Part shown: positions 54,556 through 62,975 of the stretch, in pieces
Numbering within the stretch: the stretch's first letter is position 1
Layout of the letters: each line of letters begins with the position of its first letter
Assembly (NCBI RefSeq): GCF_007830635.1
Contig: NZ_VLLA01000013.1
Location: 1-64,000, forward strand
Length of the DNA: 64,000 bases
Reading direction: 5' to 3'
Source of the DNA: Bradyrhizobium huanghuaihaiense
GTDB taxonomy: Bacteria > Pseudomonadota > Alphaproteobacteria > Rhizobiales > Xanthobacteraceae
The notes under the pieces: generated by a model
Databases searched by the model: none
What the model was told of the DNA's origin: nothing
Seen by the model: the letters and a program-made list of their open reading frames with translations, nothing else
Program-made: the position numbers and the translations under genes

Positions 54556-55875
54556 ATGAGCACCGATGCCGTCGCCTTAATCGGCTTCGTTTCCCTGTTC
54601 GTGCTGATGTTGCTGCGCGTGCCCGTCGGCATGGCGATGGGCCTCGTCGGCGTGTCGGGCTTCGCCTATCTCGTCAACGGGACGGCCGCGCTGAAACTGG
54701 TCGGCCAGACCTCGATGCGGACGGTCACCGACTACACGTTCGGCGTCATTCCGATGTTCCTGCTGATGGGCTCGTTCGTTTCGAATTCCGGCATGAGCCG
54801 CGAGTTGTTCCGCGCCGCCAACGGCTTCGTCGGACATCTGCGCGGCGGGCTCGGCATCGCGACCGTCGGCGCCTGCGGCGGCTTTGCCGCAATCTGCGGC
54901 TCGTCGGTGGCGACCGCCGCGACGTTCTCCGCCGTCGCCTATCCGGAGATGCGCCGTTTCGGCTATCCGCAGTCCTTTGCCACCGGCGTGATCGCGGCGG
55001 GCGGCACGCTCGGCGCGATGCTGCCACCCTCCACCGTGCTCGCGGTCTACGGCATCATCACCGAGCAGGACATCGGAAAGCTCTTCATCGCCGGCATCAT
55101 CCCGGGCCTCCTGGCGATGACCATGTACATGATCACGATCTTTCTGATCGGCTATTTCCGCCCCGACTTCCTGCCCAAGGGCAAGGTGCTGCCGTGGCGC
55201 GAGCGCTTTGCGGGCCTGAAGGACATCTGGGCGCCGGTGCTGCTGTTCGTGTTCGTGATCGGCGGCCTCTATGGCCTGCCGTTCCTGCCGCGCTTCACGC
55301 CGACCGAGGCCGGCGGCGTCGGCGCCACCGGCGCCTTCATCATCGGCATGGTCACCGGACGGCTCGACCGGGAGAAAGTGCTGGCCTCGCTGCTGCAGGC
55401 GACACGCACCGCGGCCGCGGTGTTCACTGTGCTGATCGGCGCGCTGATCTTCGGCTATTTCCTCACGGTGACGCAGACGCCGCAGAAGGTGACGGAGTTC
55501 TTGACCGGCCTCGGCCTCGGGCCCTACGGCGTGCTGGCGCTGATCATGGTGATGTATCTCGTGCTCGGCTGCCTGATGGACGCCATGGCGATGATCATCC
55601 TGACCGTGCCGATCATCTTCCCCGTCATCATGCATCTCGGCTTCGACCCGATCTGGTTCGGCGTCATCATCGTGATGACCGTCGAGCTCGGCCTGATCCA
55701 TCCGCCGGTTGGCATGAACGTCTTCGTCATAAAAAGCGTGGTGAAGGACGTCTCGTTCTCCACCATCTTCAAGGGCGTGATCCCGTTCGTCGCAACGGAT
55801 CTGGTGCGGCTGGTGATTTTGATCGCCTTCCCGCTGCTGGCGACGTGGCTGCCGACGCGGATGATGGCGCATTAG
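54556..55875 (+). CDS. tarM: TRAP large permease, TarM-like (DctM)
   Basis: A 439-aa DctM-type membrane transporter with about 12 hydrophobic segments. FGVIPMFLLMGSFVSNSGMSRELF (in part) near residue 60, GFAAICGSSVATAATF with the conserved Ser/Thr helix break, and GTLGAMLPPSTVLAVYGI are typical. The second inverted repeat half has MDAMAMIILTVPIIFPV and HPPVGMNVFVIKS. It is the sodium-driven translocation subunit for the ligand caught by TarP. Start by ATG two bases after tarQ. Confidence 0.94.
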   Translation: MSTDAVALIGFVSLFVLMLLRVPVGMAMGLVGVSGFAYLVNGTAALKLVGQTSMRTVTDYTFGVIPMFLLMGSFVSNSGMSRELFRAANGFVGHLRGGLGIATVGACGGFAAICGSSVATAATFSAVAYPEMRRFGYPQSFATGVIAAGGTLGAMLPPSTVLAVYGIITEQDIGKLFIAGIIPGLLAMTMYMITIFLIGYFRPDFLPKGKVLPWRERFAGLKDIWAPVLLFVFVIGGLYGLPFLPRFTPTEAGGVGATGAFIIGMVTGRLDREKVLASLLQATRTAAAVFTVLIGALIFGYFLTVTQTPQKVTEFLTGLGLGPYGVLALIMVMYLVLGCLMDAMAMIILTVPIIFPVIMHLGFDPIWFGVIIVMTVELGLIHPPVGMNVFVIKSVVKDVSFSTIFKGVIPFVATDLVRLVILIAFPLLATWLPTRMMAH

Positions 55876-55895
55876 CTGATCGAAGACCGTCACTT

Positions 55896-56051
55896 ACCCT
55901 CCCCTGGAGGGGGAGGGTCGATCGCGCGAAGCGCGAGCGGGGTGGGGTGACGGTCTCTCCACATTGAATACTGCCTGAGCAGAGAGATCACCCCACCCCG
56001 TCTCGCAGCGCTCATGCGCTGCGAGCCGACCCTCCCCCTCCAGGGGAGGGT
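55896..56051. repeat. Palindromic repeat, family R3
   Basis: CCCTCCCCTGGAGGGGGAGG at the left and CCTCCCCCTCCAGGGGAGGG at the right, with GCGCGAAGCGCGAG and GCAGCGCTCATGCGCTGC inner hairpins. Confidence 0.85.
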
Positions 56052-56093
56052 AAAACGCAGTATCGTGCGTCATAGTCAGTTAAGAGGTGACCG

Positions 56094-56552
56094 ATGACCC
56101 CTACCCTCGAAACCAAATACGTGTTCACCATCACCGCGCGCATCGGCGACGTCATCACCGCCGGCGAGACCGGCATCGGCGTGCGCCGTATCATCCCGAT
56201 CATCGGCGGCGAGGTGACGGGCGCGGTCACCGGCAAGGTGCTGCCGTTCGGCGCCGACTTCCAGACCATCCGGCCCAACGAGCTGATCGATCTCGAGGCC
56301 AAATACGCCTTCGAGACCGACGATGGCGCCGTTGTCTATATCGAGAACAAGGGCATGCGCTTCGGCCCGGTCGAACTCCTGCAGAAGCTCAAGCGCGGCG
56401 AGGCGGTCGATCCGAAGCTGATCTATTTCCGGACCGTGCCGAAATTCGAGACGGGGCATGAGAAGTACCGATGGCTGATGCAGCACATTTTTGTCGGCTC
56501 AGCCGCGCGGCATGCGGATCGTGTGGTGATCGACGTGCATCAGGTGATGTGA
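56094..56552 (+). CDS. DUF3237 family protein
   Basis: A 152-aa protein of the DUF3237 beta-barrel family. YVFTITARIGDVITAGETG at the start and GAVVYIENKGMRFGPVELL in the middle are typical, and FETGHEKYRWLMQHIFVG is near the end. Function is not known. Members often lie in aromatic or terpenoid catabolic clusters, and here it sits between tarM and the couB-like gene. A role in the pathway is possible, but no catalytic residues can be pointed out. Confidence 0.88.
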   Translation: MTPTLETKYVFTITARIGDVITAGETGIGVRRIIPIIGGEVTGAVTGKVLPFGADFQTIRPNELIDLEAKYAFETDDGAVVYIENKGMRFGPVELLQKLKRGEAVDPKLIYFRTVPKFETGHEKYRWLMQHIFVGSAARHADRVVIDVHQVM

Positions 56553-56581
56553 GGAGCACACAGTCCTTCAACACGCTCAAC

Positions 56582-56710
56582 TGTCGTCCCGGCGAAGGCC
56601 GGGACCCATACCGCGTGATCCATCGATTGGGCACGGCCGGAGTACCGAACGACGTATCTTCGCCAAATTATTCCCTGGGGGTATGGGTCCCGGCCTTCGC
56701 CGGGACGACA
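56582..56710. repeat. Palindromic repeat, family R5
   Basis: TGTCGTCCCGGCGAAGGCCG and CGGCCTTCGCCGGGACGACA ends with GGGACCCATAC / GTATGGGTCCC inside. Confidence 0.9.
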
Positions 56711-56773
56711 CCCAATTTGGAGGACGGCTTTTGCCTACCTGACCGCCCGCCCTCCTTGACTCCCCCGAAATTC

Positions 56774-56788
56774 GTTATACAACATAAC
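56774..56788. promoter_or_regulatory. Candidate CouR operator upstream of couB
   Basis: GTTAT, five bases, ATAAC, embedded in TTATACAACAT, which matches the tarP half site at 10 of 11 positions. It lies 20 bases before the couB start. Confidence 0.55.
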
Positions 56789-56807
56789 TATTCTGACAAG
56801 GACGCAA

Positions 56808-57617
56808 ATGACACAGGGAAACGCCGATACCGCTGACGCGGGTACCTCCGGGCTGCTCCGGATCGAGCGGGCGGACCGGGTTCTGACCGTGGGTCTGAAC
56901 CGGCCGGCCAAGCGCAATGCGCTCAATGACGGCATCATCCTGGAAATCGGCGAGTGCTTTGCCTCCCTGCCCGAGGACATCGGCGCGGTCGTCATCCACG
57001 GCATCGGCGACCATTTCTCCAGCGGTCTCGACCTCTCCGAATTGACCGAGCACGACGCCACCGGCGGCCTTCTGCATTCCCAGATGTGGCACCGGGTGTT
57101 CGACCGCATCCAGTACAGCCGCGTGCCCGTGATCGCGGCGCTCAGGGGCGCGGTGATCGGCGGCGGGCTGGAGCTGGCTTGCGCGGCGCATATCCGCGTC
57201 GCCGAGCCCTCGACCTATTTCGCCCTGCCGGAAGGACAGCGCGGCATCTTCGTCGGCGGCGGCGGCTCGGTGCGGCTGCCGCGGCTGATCGGCGTTGCCA
57301 GGATGATGGACATGATGCTGACGGGCCGCGTCTACAGCGCGACCGAAGGCGCCTCCTACGGCTTTGCGCAATATCTGACCGAGGCCGGCAACGGGCTCGG
57401 CAAGGCGCTGGAGCTTGCGACCAAGATCGCCTCCAATGCGCCGCTGACGAATTTCGCCGTGCTGCAGGCGCTGCCGATGATCGCGGAAGCCAATCCGCAG
57501 ACCGGCCTGTTGATGGAATCGCTCATGGCCACCGTCGCGCAGAGCGATAAAGAGGCAAAACGCAGGATCCGCGAATTCCTCGAGCACAAGACCGCGAAGG
57601 TGAAACCCAAATCATGA
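56808..57617 (+). CDS. couB: Enoyl-CoA hydratase-family protein, CouB-like
   Basis: A 269-aa crotonase-fold protein. Both classical glutamates are seen: the first in GAVIGGGLELACAAHIR (~118-134), the second in YFALPEGQRGIF (~145). Known hydroxycinnamoyl-CoA hydratase-lyases (HCHL) lack the first Glu, so this protein looks like a true hydratase. By position (next to the CouA-like ligase and its ATGA overlap) it corresponds to couB of Rhodopseudomonas palustris. It should hydrate p-coumaroyl-CoA or a related enoyl-CoA. A half-palindrome stands right before the start. Whether it also cleaves the product is open. Confidence 0.82.
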   Translation: MTQGNADTADAGTSGLLRIERADRVLTVGLNRPAKRNALNDGIILEIGECFASLPEDIGAVVIHGIGDHFSSGLDLSELTEHDATGGLLHSQMWHRVFDRIQYSRVPVIAALRGAVIGGGLELACAAHIRVAEPSTYFALPEGQRGIFVGGGGSVRLPRLIGVARMMDMMLTGRVYSATEGASYGFAQYLTEAGNGLGKALELATKIASNAPLTNFAVLQALPMIAEANPQTGLLMESLMATVAQSDKEAKRRIREFLEHKTAKVKPKS

Positions 57618-59497
57618 GTGCGCAGCCGTCCTCTTCCAGCATGGAGCGCGGCGCGAGCAATTCTCCGCTGCGGCCCATTTCGTTCGGCGATCCCGTCGTC
57701 AACATCGAGCGGCGCGACGACGGTACGATCTATCTGCGGCCCAAGCAGCCGCTCGGCGACTATCCGGTCCGCATCACCGACCGCCTGCATCATTGGGCGA
57801 CGACGACGCCGGACCGCGTCTTCATGGCCGAGCGCGAAGGCGGCCGCGGCTGGCGCAAGATCACCTATGCCGAGCTGCTCACCGCGAGCCGGCACATTGC
57901 ATCGAGCCTGATCGCGCGCGGCCTGTCGGCCGAGCGGCCGGTCGTGATCCTCTCCGGCAATTCGATCGACCATGCGCTGCTGGCGTTCGGCGCATTCTAC
58001 GCCGGCGTTCCGTTCTGCCCGGTATCGCCGGCCTATTCGCTGGTGTCGAAGGATTACGGCAAGCTGTCTTACCTGATGAAGCTGCTGACGCCCGGCCTCG
58101 TCTTCGCCGAGGACGCCGGCAAGTTCGCGGACGCGCTCGCCGCCAACGTCTCGCTCGGCACCGAGATCGCCGCATCCTACGGCACCGTGCCGGGGCGCGA
58201 CGTCACCCTGCTCGCTGATCTCATGGCGACACCGATCCGAGGCGATCTCGATGCGGTGCATGGCAAGATCGGCCCCGACACGATCGCGAAATTCCTGCTG
58301 ACGTCAGGCTCGACCGGCAATCCCAAGGCCGTCATCAATACCCAGCGCATGATCTGCGCCAACCAGGTGATGCTGCGCGAGACGCTCGCCTTCCTCAAGG
58401 ACGAGCCGCCCGTCATCATCGACTGGCTGCCGTGGAATCACACCTTTGGCGGCAACCACAATATCGGGCTGACGCTCTACAATGGCGGCTCGATGTATCT
58501 CGATGCCGGCAAGCCGGTGCCCGGTGGCATCGAGGAAACCGTGCGCAATCTCCAGGAGATTTCGCCGACGGTCTATTTCAACGTGCCCAAGGGCTACGAA
58601 TCGCTGCTGCCATACTTGCGCGATGATCAGGGCCTGCGCGCGAAGTTCTTCGACCGGCTGCATGCGATGTTCTTCTCCGGCGCTGCGCTGTCGCCGTTCG
58701 TCTGGAACAGCCTCGACGAGCTCGCGGTGAAGGAGAAGGGCTATCGCGTGCCGATGCTGACCGGCCTTGGCGCGACCGAGACCGCACCGTTCTTCATGTC
58801 GGTCAATCCGCGCACCAGCCGCTCCGGCCATGTCGGCCTCCCCGTCTCCGGCAACGACGCAAAACTGGTGCCGAACAACGGCAAGCTGGAAGTGCGCGCT
58901 AAGGGGCCGAACGTGATGCCCGGCTACTGGCGCCAAGCGGACATCACCGCAAAATCCTTCGACGAGGAAGGATTTTACAAGATGGGCGACGCGCTCAAGC
59001 CCGCCGATCCCGATGATTTCAACGCCGGCTTCGATTTCGACGGCCGCGTCAGCGAGGACTTCAAGCTCGCCAGCGGCACCTGGGTCAGCGTCGGTCCCCT
59101 GCGCGCGCGCCTCACCGCGGCCTGCGCGCCGCTGGTGCGCGACGTCGTCATCGCCGGCATCAACCGCGACGAGGTTTCCGCGCTGGTCGTGCTCGATCTC
59201 GACGGTTGCCGCCTGATCAATCCGACGCTGCCGGCGGACGATCTCGTCGTCGCCACGCGCGACCGGCTGGTGCGCGAGGCCTTTCGCGAGCGCCTGACGG
59301 GCTTCCTCAGCCAAGCCACGGGATCCTCGACCCGGATCACGCGCGCCATCCTGATGGACACGCCGCTGTCGATCGACAAGGGCGAGGTCACGGACAAGGG
59401 CTCGATCAACCAGCGCGCCGTGCTGGAACATCGCAACCTCTTGATCGACGAGCTCTACGCTGCCAATCCGTCGGACCGTGTGATATCGGTCGGCTAA
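57614..59497 (+). CDS. couA: Hydroxycinnamate-CoA ligase, CouA-like (feruloyl-CoA synthase family)
   Basis: A 627-aa ANL-type ligase, paralogous to the one at 7086. It has an ATP loop LLTSGSTGNPKAVINT (~230), LTGLGATETAPFFMS (~390), the hinge GRVSEDFKLASGTWVSVG and the C-terminal TDKGSINQRAVLEHR characteristic of feruloyl-CoA synthases. It starts at an ATG overlapping the couB stop (ATGA). It activates p-coumarate, ferulate or related acids to CoA esters in the cytoplasm. The product would be the substrate of CouB and, by analogy to R. palustris, the effector of CouR. Confidence 0.87.
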   Translation: MSAQPSSSSMERGASNSPLRPISFGDPVVNIERRDDGTIYLRPKQPLGDYPVRITDRLHHWATTTPDRVFMAEREGGRGWRKITYAELLTASRHIASSLIARGLSAERPVVILSGNSIDHALLAFGAFYAGVPFCPVSPAYSLVSKDYGKLSYLMKLLTPGLVFAEDAGKFADALAANVSLGTEIAASYGTVPGRDVTLLADLMATPIRGDLDAVHGKIGPDTIAKFLLTSGSTGNPKAVINTQRMICANQVMLRETLAFLKDEPPVIIDWLPWNHTFGGNHNIGLTLYNGGSMYLDAGKPVPGGIEETVRNLQEISPTVYFNVPKGYESLLPYLRDDQGLRAKFFDRLHAMFFSGAALSPFVWNSLDELAVKEKGYRVPMLTGLGATETAPFFMSVNPRTSRSGHVGLPVSGNDAKLVPNNGKLEVRAKGPNVMPGYWRQADITAKSFDEEGFYKMGDALKPADPDDFNAGFDFDGRVSEDFKLASGTWVSVGPLRARLTAACAPLVRDVVIAGINRDEVSALVVLDLDGCRLINPTLPADDLVVATRDRLVREAFRERLTGFLSQATGSSTRITRAILMDTPLSIDKGEVTDKGSINQRAVLEHRNLLIDELYAANPSDRVISVG

Positions 59498-59522
59498 GAA
59501 ACCATCGCCAAAGGAGAACGCC

Positions 59523-60284
59523 ATGTTGTTGAAGGATCAGGCAGCCATCGTCACCGGCGGCGCATCAGGGCTTGGCGCTGCCACCGCGCGAAAGCTGGCG
59601 GCGCAGGGCGCCAAGGTCGCGGTGTTCGACCTCAATGCCAAGCTTGCTGAAACCGTTGCCGCCGAGATCAAGGGCGTCGCCGTGACCTGCGACGTCTCCG
59701 ACGCCGCTTCCGCTGAAGCTGCGGTCGCGCAGGCCAACAAGGCCCATGGCCCGGCGCGCGTGCTGGTTAACTGCGCCGGCATCGGCGTTGCAAAACGCGT
59801 CGTCGGCCGCGACGGTCCGATGGCGCTCGCCGACTTCGACAAGGTGATCAAGGTCAATCTGATCGGCACCTTCAACATGCTGCGCCTTGCCGCGACCGAG
59901 ATGTCCAAGCTGGAGCCGCAGGCGACCGGCGAGCGCGGCGTCATCATCAACACCGCGTCCGTCGCCGCCTATGACGGCCAGATCGGTCAGTCGGCCTATT
60001 CGGCGTCCAAGGGCGGCATCGTCGGCATGACGCTGCCGATCGCGCGCGAGCTCGCGCAGTTCGGCGTCCGCGTGCTGACCATTGCGCCGGGCCTGTTCCT
60101 GACGCCGCTGCTTGCGAACCTGCCGCAGGAAGCCCAGGATTCGCTCGCCGCCGCCATCCCCTTCCCGCGCCGGCTCGGCCAAGCCGACGAGTTCGCCGCG
60201 CTCGCCCTGCACATGGTCGAGAACGCGTATCTGAACGGCGAAGTGGTGCGCCTCGACGGCTCGCTGCGCATGGCGCCGAAGTAA
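59523..60284 (+). CDS. SDR 3-hydroxyacyl-CoA dehydrogenase-like, cou locus
   Basis: A 253-aa short-chain dehydrogenase, close paralogue of 10000-10758. It has the cofactor motif GGASGLGAATARKL, AVFDLN (acidic residue for NAD), NCAGIGVAKR, NTASVAAYDGQIG with the catalytic Ser, and YSASKGG. It would oxidise the 3-hydroxy-3-aryl-propanoyl-CoA made by hydration. Such an enzyme is needed only if the side chain is shortened by beta-oxidation rather than by direct lyase cleavage. AAGGAGAACGCC precedes the ATG. It follows couA by 25 bases and is probably in the same operon. Confidence 0.88.
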   Translation: MLLKDQAAIVTGGASGLGAATARKLAAQGAKVAVFDLNAKLAETVAAEIKGVAVTCDVSDAASAEAAVAQANKAHGPARVLVNCAGIGVAKRVVGRDGPMALADFDKVIKVNLIGTFNMLRLAATEMSKLEPQATGERGVIINTASVAAYDGQIGQSAYSASKGGIVGMTLPIARELAQFGVRVLTIAPGLFLTPLLANLPQEAQDSLAAAIPFPRRLGQADEFAALALHMVENAYLNGEVVRLDGSLRMAPK

Positions 60285-60306
60285 GTTCGTAAGCAGGGCG
60301 CGACAG

Positions 60307-60726
60307 ATGTTCGTGAACCGGCGCGAGGTCCAGATCCAGTGGGGCGATTGCGACCCCGCCAACATCGTCTATTACCCGCGCTATTTCGCGATGTTCGACG
60401 ATTCGACCTCGACCCTGTTCGAGGTCGCCGGCTTCTCCAAGCAGGACCTGGTCCGCAAATACGGCCTGGTGGGCATCCCCATGGTCGACACGCGGGCCAA
60501 GTTCTACATCCCCTCGACCTATGGCGACTGGATCACCATCGAAACGAAGATCGAGAGCATCAAGCGCTCGAGCTTCGAGGTGAAGCACAATGTCTACAAG
60601 GGCGAGGCGCTGGCGATCGAGGGATTCGAGACCCGCGTCCTGGTCGGCCGCGATCCTGCCAACCCCGACAAGCTGAAATCGGCACCGTTTCCGACGGAAA
60701 TGGTCGCCAAATTCACGGGAAGCTAA
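60307..60726 (+). CDS. 4-hydroxybenzoyl-CoA thioesterase-like (4HBT)
   Basis: A 139-aa hotdog thioesterase. The motif QWGDCDPANIVYYPRYFAMF contains the catalytic Asp (~16) of the Pseudomonas 4-hydroxybenzoyl-CoA thioesterase type. Its length fits. It lies directly behind the SDR. It would release 4-hydroxybenzoate from 4-hydroxybenzoyl-CoA, which PobA could then hydroxylate. The substrate is inferred from family motif and context; other aryl-CoAs are possible. Confidence 0.87.
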   Translation: MFVNRREVQIQWGDCDPANIVYYPRYFAMFDDSTSTLFEVAGFSKQDLVRKYGLVGIPMVDTRAKFYIPSTYGDWITIETKIESIKRSSFEVKHNVYKGEALAIEGFETRVLVGRDPANPDKLKSAPFPTEMVAKFTGS

Positions 60727-60805
60727 ATCGCCGCATCACCAAAAGACGGGGCTGAATTCACGTTCGATTTCTGCTTTCAAAGAAAACACGTCAAGGGAGG
60801 AATAG

Positions 60806-61957
60806 ATGAAACGCTTTTACCTGACCGCCGCCATTGCCGCGGCGACGCTCGCCCTGCCGGCGCTGCCCGCGCTGGCCCAGACCAGCGAAATCACCATCGG
60901 CATCACCACCACCACGACCGGCCCGGGCGCAGCCCTCGGCATTCCCGAGCGCAACGCGCTGGAATTCGTGCCGAAGGAGATCGGCGGCGTGCCGCTGAAG
61001 GTGATCGTGCTCGACGACGGCGGCGATCCCACCACCGCGACCACCAACGCCCGCCGCTTCGTGACTGAATCCAAGGCCGACATCATCATGGGCTCGGCGC
61101 TGACGCCGCCGACCATCGCGGTGTCCAACGTCGCCAATGAAGCCGGCATTCCGCACTTTGGCCTGGCCCCCTTCCCGATCACGCCGGAGCGCATGAAGTG
61201 GTCGGTGGCGATGCCGCAGCCGATCCCGATCGTCGGCAAGGTGCTGTACGACCACATGAAGTCGAAGGGCATCAAGACCCTCGGCTATATCGGCTATTCC
61301 GACTCCTACGGCGACCTCTGGTTCAACGATTTGAAAGCGCAGGCCGTGCCGATGGGCATGACCATCGTTGATGAAGAGCGTTTCGCCCGTCCGGACACCT
61401 CGGTGACCGGCCAGGTGCTCAAGCTCGTCGCCGCCAATCCCGACGCGATCCTGGTCGGCGCCTCCGGCACCGCGGCCGCGTTGCCGCAGACCGAGCTGCG
61501 CGAGCGCGGCTATCAGGGCCTGATCTACCAGACCCACGGCGCCGCCAGCATGGACTTCATCCGCATCGCCGGCAAAGCGGCCGAGGGCGTGCTGATGGCC
61601 TCCGGCCCCGTGATGGACCCCGAGGACCAGCCGGACGAAGCCGCCACCAAGAAGCCGGGCCTCGCGCTCAACACGGCGTATGAAGCCAAGTACGGCCCGA
61701 ACAGCCGCAGCCAGTTCGCCGGTCATTCCTACGATGCGTTCGAGATCCTGAAGCGCGTCATCCCGACGGCACTGAAGACCGCAAAGCCCGGCACGCCGGA
61801 ATTCCGCGAAGCCATCCGCCAGGCTCTGCTCTCGGAGAAGGAGCTGGCGGCAAGCCAGGGCGTCTACAACTTCACCGAAAAGGACCGCTACGGCCTCGAC
61901 GAGCGCTCGCGCATCCTGCTCACCGTGAAGAACGGCAAGTACACGCTGGTGAAGTAG
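60806..61957 (+). CDS. couP: CouP-like ABC binding protein for aromatic acids
   Basis: A 383-aa type 1 periplasmic binding protein. The signal peptide is FYLTAAIAAATLALPALPALA, cut before QTSEI. The mature part runs EITIGITTTTTGPGAALGIP, then IMGSALTPPTIAVSNVANEAG and YIGYSDSYGDLW. It resembles CouP of Rhodopseudomonas palustris, which binds p-coumarate and related phenylpropanoids. It is the last gene of the run and should serve the livH / livMG / livF complex at 45175-48720. It is downstream of the thioesterase by 79 bases and has the ribosome site AAGGGAGGAATAG. Confidence 0.86.
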   Translation: MKRFYLTAAIAAATLALPALPALAQTSEITIGITTTTTGPGAALGIPERNALEFVPKEIGGVPLKVIVLDDGGDPTTATTNARRFVTESKADIIMGSALTPPTIAVSNVANEAGIPHFGLAPFPITPERMKWSVAMPQPIPIVGKVLYDHMKSKGIKTLGYIGYSDSYGDLWFNDLKAQAVPMGMTIVDEERFARPDTSVTGQVLKLVAANPDAILVGASGTAAALPQTELRERGYQGLIYQTHGAASMDFIRIAGKAAEGVLMASGPVMDPEDQPDEAATKKPGLALNTAYEAKYGPNSRSQFAGHSYDAFEILKRVIPTALKTAKPGTPEFREAIRQALLSEKELAASQGVYNFTEKDRYGLDERSRILLTVKNGKYTLVK

Positions 61958-61982
61958 GCAGAGCGATCGTCTCAAGACGACG

Positions 61983-62010
61983 AGAGCCGGCCCGATGGGC
62001 CGGCTCTTTT
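61983..62010 (+). terminator. Rho-independent terminator after couP
   Basis: AGAGCCGGCCC, three bases, GGGCCGGCTCT then TTTCGTTTT. A perfect 11-bp stem. Confidence 0.9.
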
Positions 62011-62055
62011 CGTTTTGGCTTGGAGAGCGAGCTGGCGCGCAGATGCTGCTACGCC

Positions 62056-62183
62056 CCCTCTCCCGCTTGCGGGAGAGGGTTGGGGTGAGGGTGTCTCCGC
62101 ATTGGGGCTGTGCGAGACAACCCCCTAGAGGAAAGAGCCCTCACCCGGCGCTTCGCGCCGACCTCTCCCGCAAGCGGGAGAGG
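62056..62183. repeat. Palindromic repeat, family R8
   Basis: CCTCTCCCGCTTGCGGGAGA and CTCTCCCGCAAGCGGGAGAG ends, with GGTGTCTCCG / GCCCTCACCCGGCGCTTCGC between. It lies between converging couP and GST. Confidence 0.85.
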
Positions 62184-62211
62184 TGCACCGCGCCCGCGGA
62201 CGCACTGGGGG

Positions 62212-62940
62212 CTAAGCCGCCTGCCGCAGCGGGGTCCAGGCGAACTCCGGATAGTAGCTGTCCATCATGCGGTCGACATAGGCGGTGAGGTTCGGAAATC
62301 CCTCGGCCCGCTGCCGCAGCCCGGATTCGAAATACGGCGTCAGGATCCCTGCGAGCGCACCGAAAGCTGTCGCGTCGACGCCGCAGGGCTTGTTGCCCAT
62401 CAGATAGGCCTTGTCGCCCAGCTGCACCGACAGCGCGAACAGCGAACGGACCGCGAGATCGACGTCGTCGTCAGGCGCATGACGGCCGAGGCCGGAGAGC
62501 AGATAGTTCTCGGCGACACGGAACTGCGCGTCCTCGCGCAGCTTCTCGCGATTGTGCTCCGGTGCGCCGTCGAAGAAATGCGCAGGGCCCTTGGCGAAAT
62601 TGACCGGATCGACCCAGCGCGCGCCGACCAGCGCCCAATAGACATGATGCTCGATCATCCGCTCGAACGCCCAGGCCTGCGCACGCTCCGCCAGGGAGAG
62701 GCCGGCGTCGAAGTCGAAACCGTAGCGGCGCTCGATATGGGCGCGGATGAAGGTGGAATCGGCCACCGCCTCGCCGCCGTCGTCGATGAACGGCAATTGC
62801 CCCTTGGGGGAGGCGGGGGGCATCGCGCGCTCCTTCCGGTAGGGCAGTCCCGCCATCTTGAGCTGCACCTCCGTCTTGGTGACGAAGGGGCTGATTTCAG
62901 GCAGGCCGAAGCCGGTGCCAAAGCCGTAAAGCGTAATCAT
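62212..62940 (-). CDS. Glutathione S-transferase family protein
   Basis: A 242-aa GST-fold protein. The N-terminal thioredoxin-like domain (~1-80) has ITLYGFGTGFGLPEISPFV and the cis-Pro/substrate strand SPKGQLPFIDDGGEAVADS with the Ser/Glu that bind glutathione. The C-terminal helical domain (~90-235) follows. It resembles the metaxin-like or Tom37-type bacterial GST group. The start at 62940 is read from MITLYGFG. It is next to a small unknown gene and a WYL regulator. Substrate unknown; glutathione binding is inferred. Confidence 0.85.
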   Translation of the reverse strand: MITLYGFGTGFGLPEISPFVTKTEVQLKMAGLPYRKERAMPPASPKGQLPFIDDGGEAVADSTFIRAHIERRYGFDFDAGLSLAERAQAWAFERMIEHHVYWALVGARWVDPVNFAKGPAHFFDGAPEHNREKLREDAQFRVAENYLLSGLGRHAPDDDVDLAVRSLFALSVQLGDKAYLMGNKPCGVDATAFGALAGILTPYFESGLRQRAEGFPNLTAYVDRMMDSYYPEFAWTPLRQAA

Positions 62941-62975
62941 GAAAGCTCTCCTGAACCTGCCTAGTTTGACGGAAC

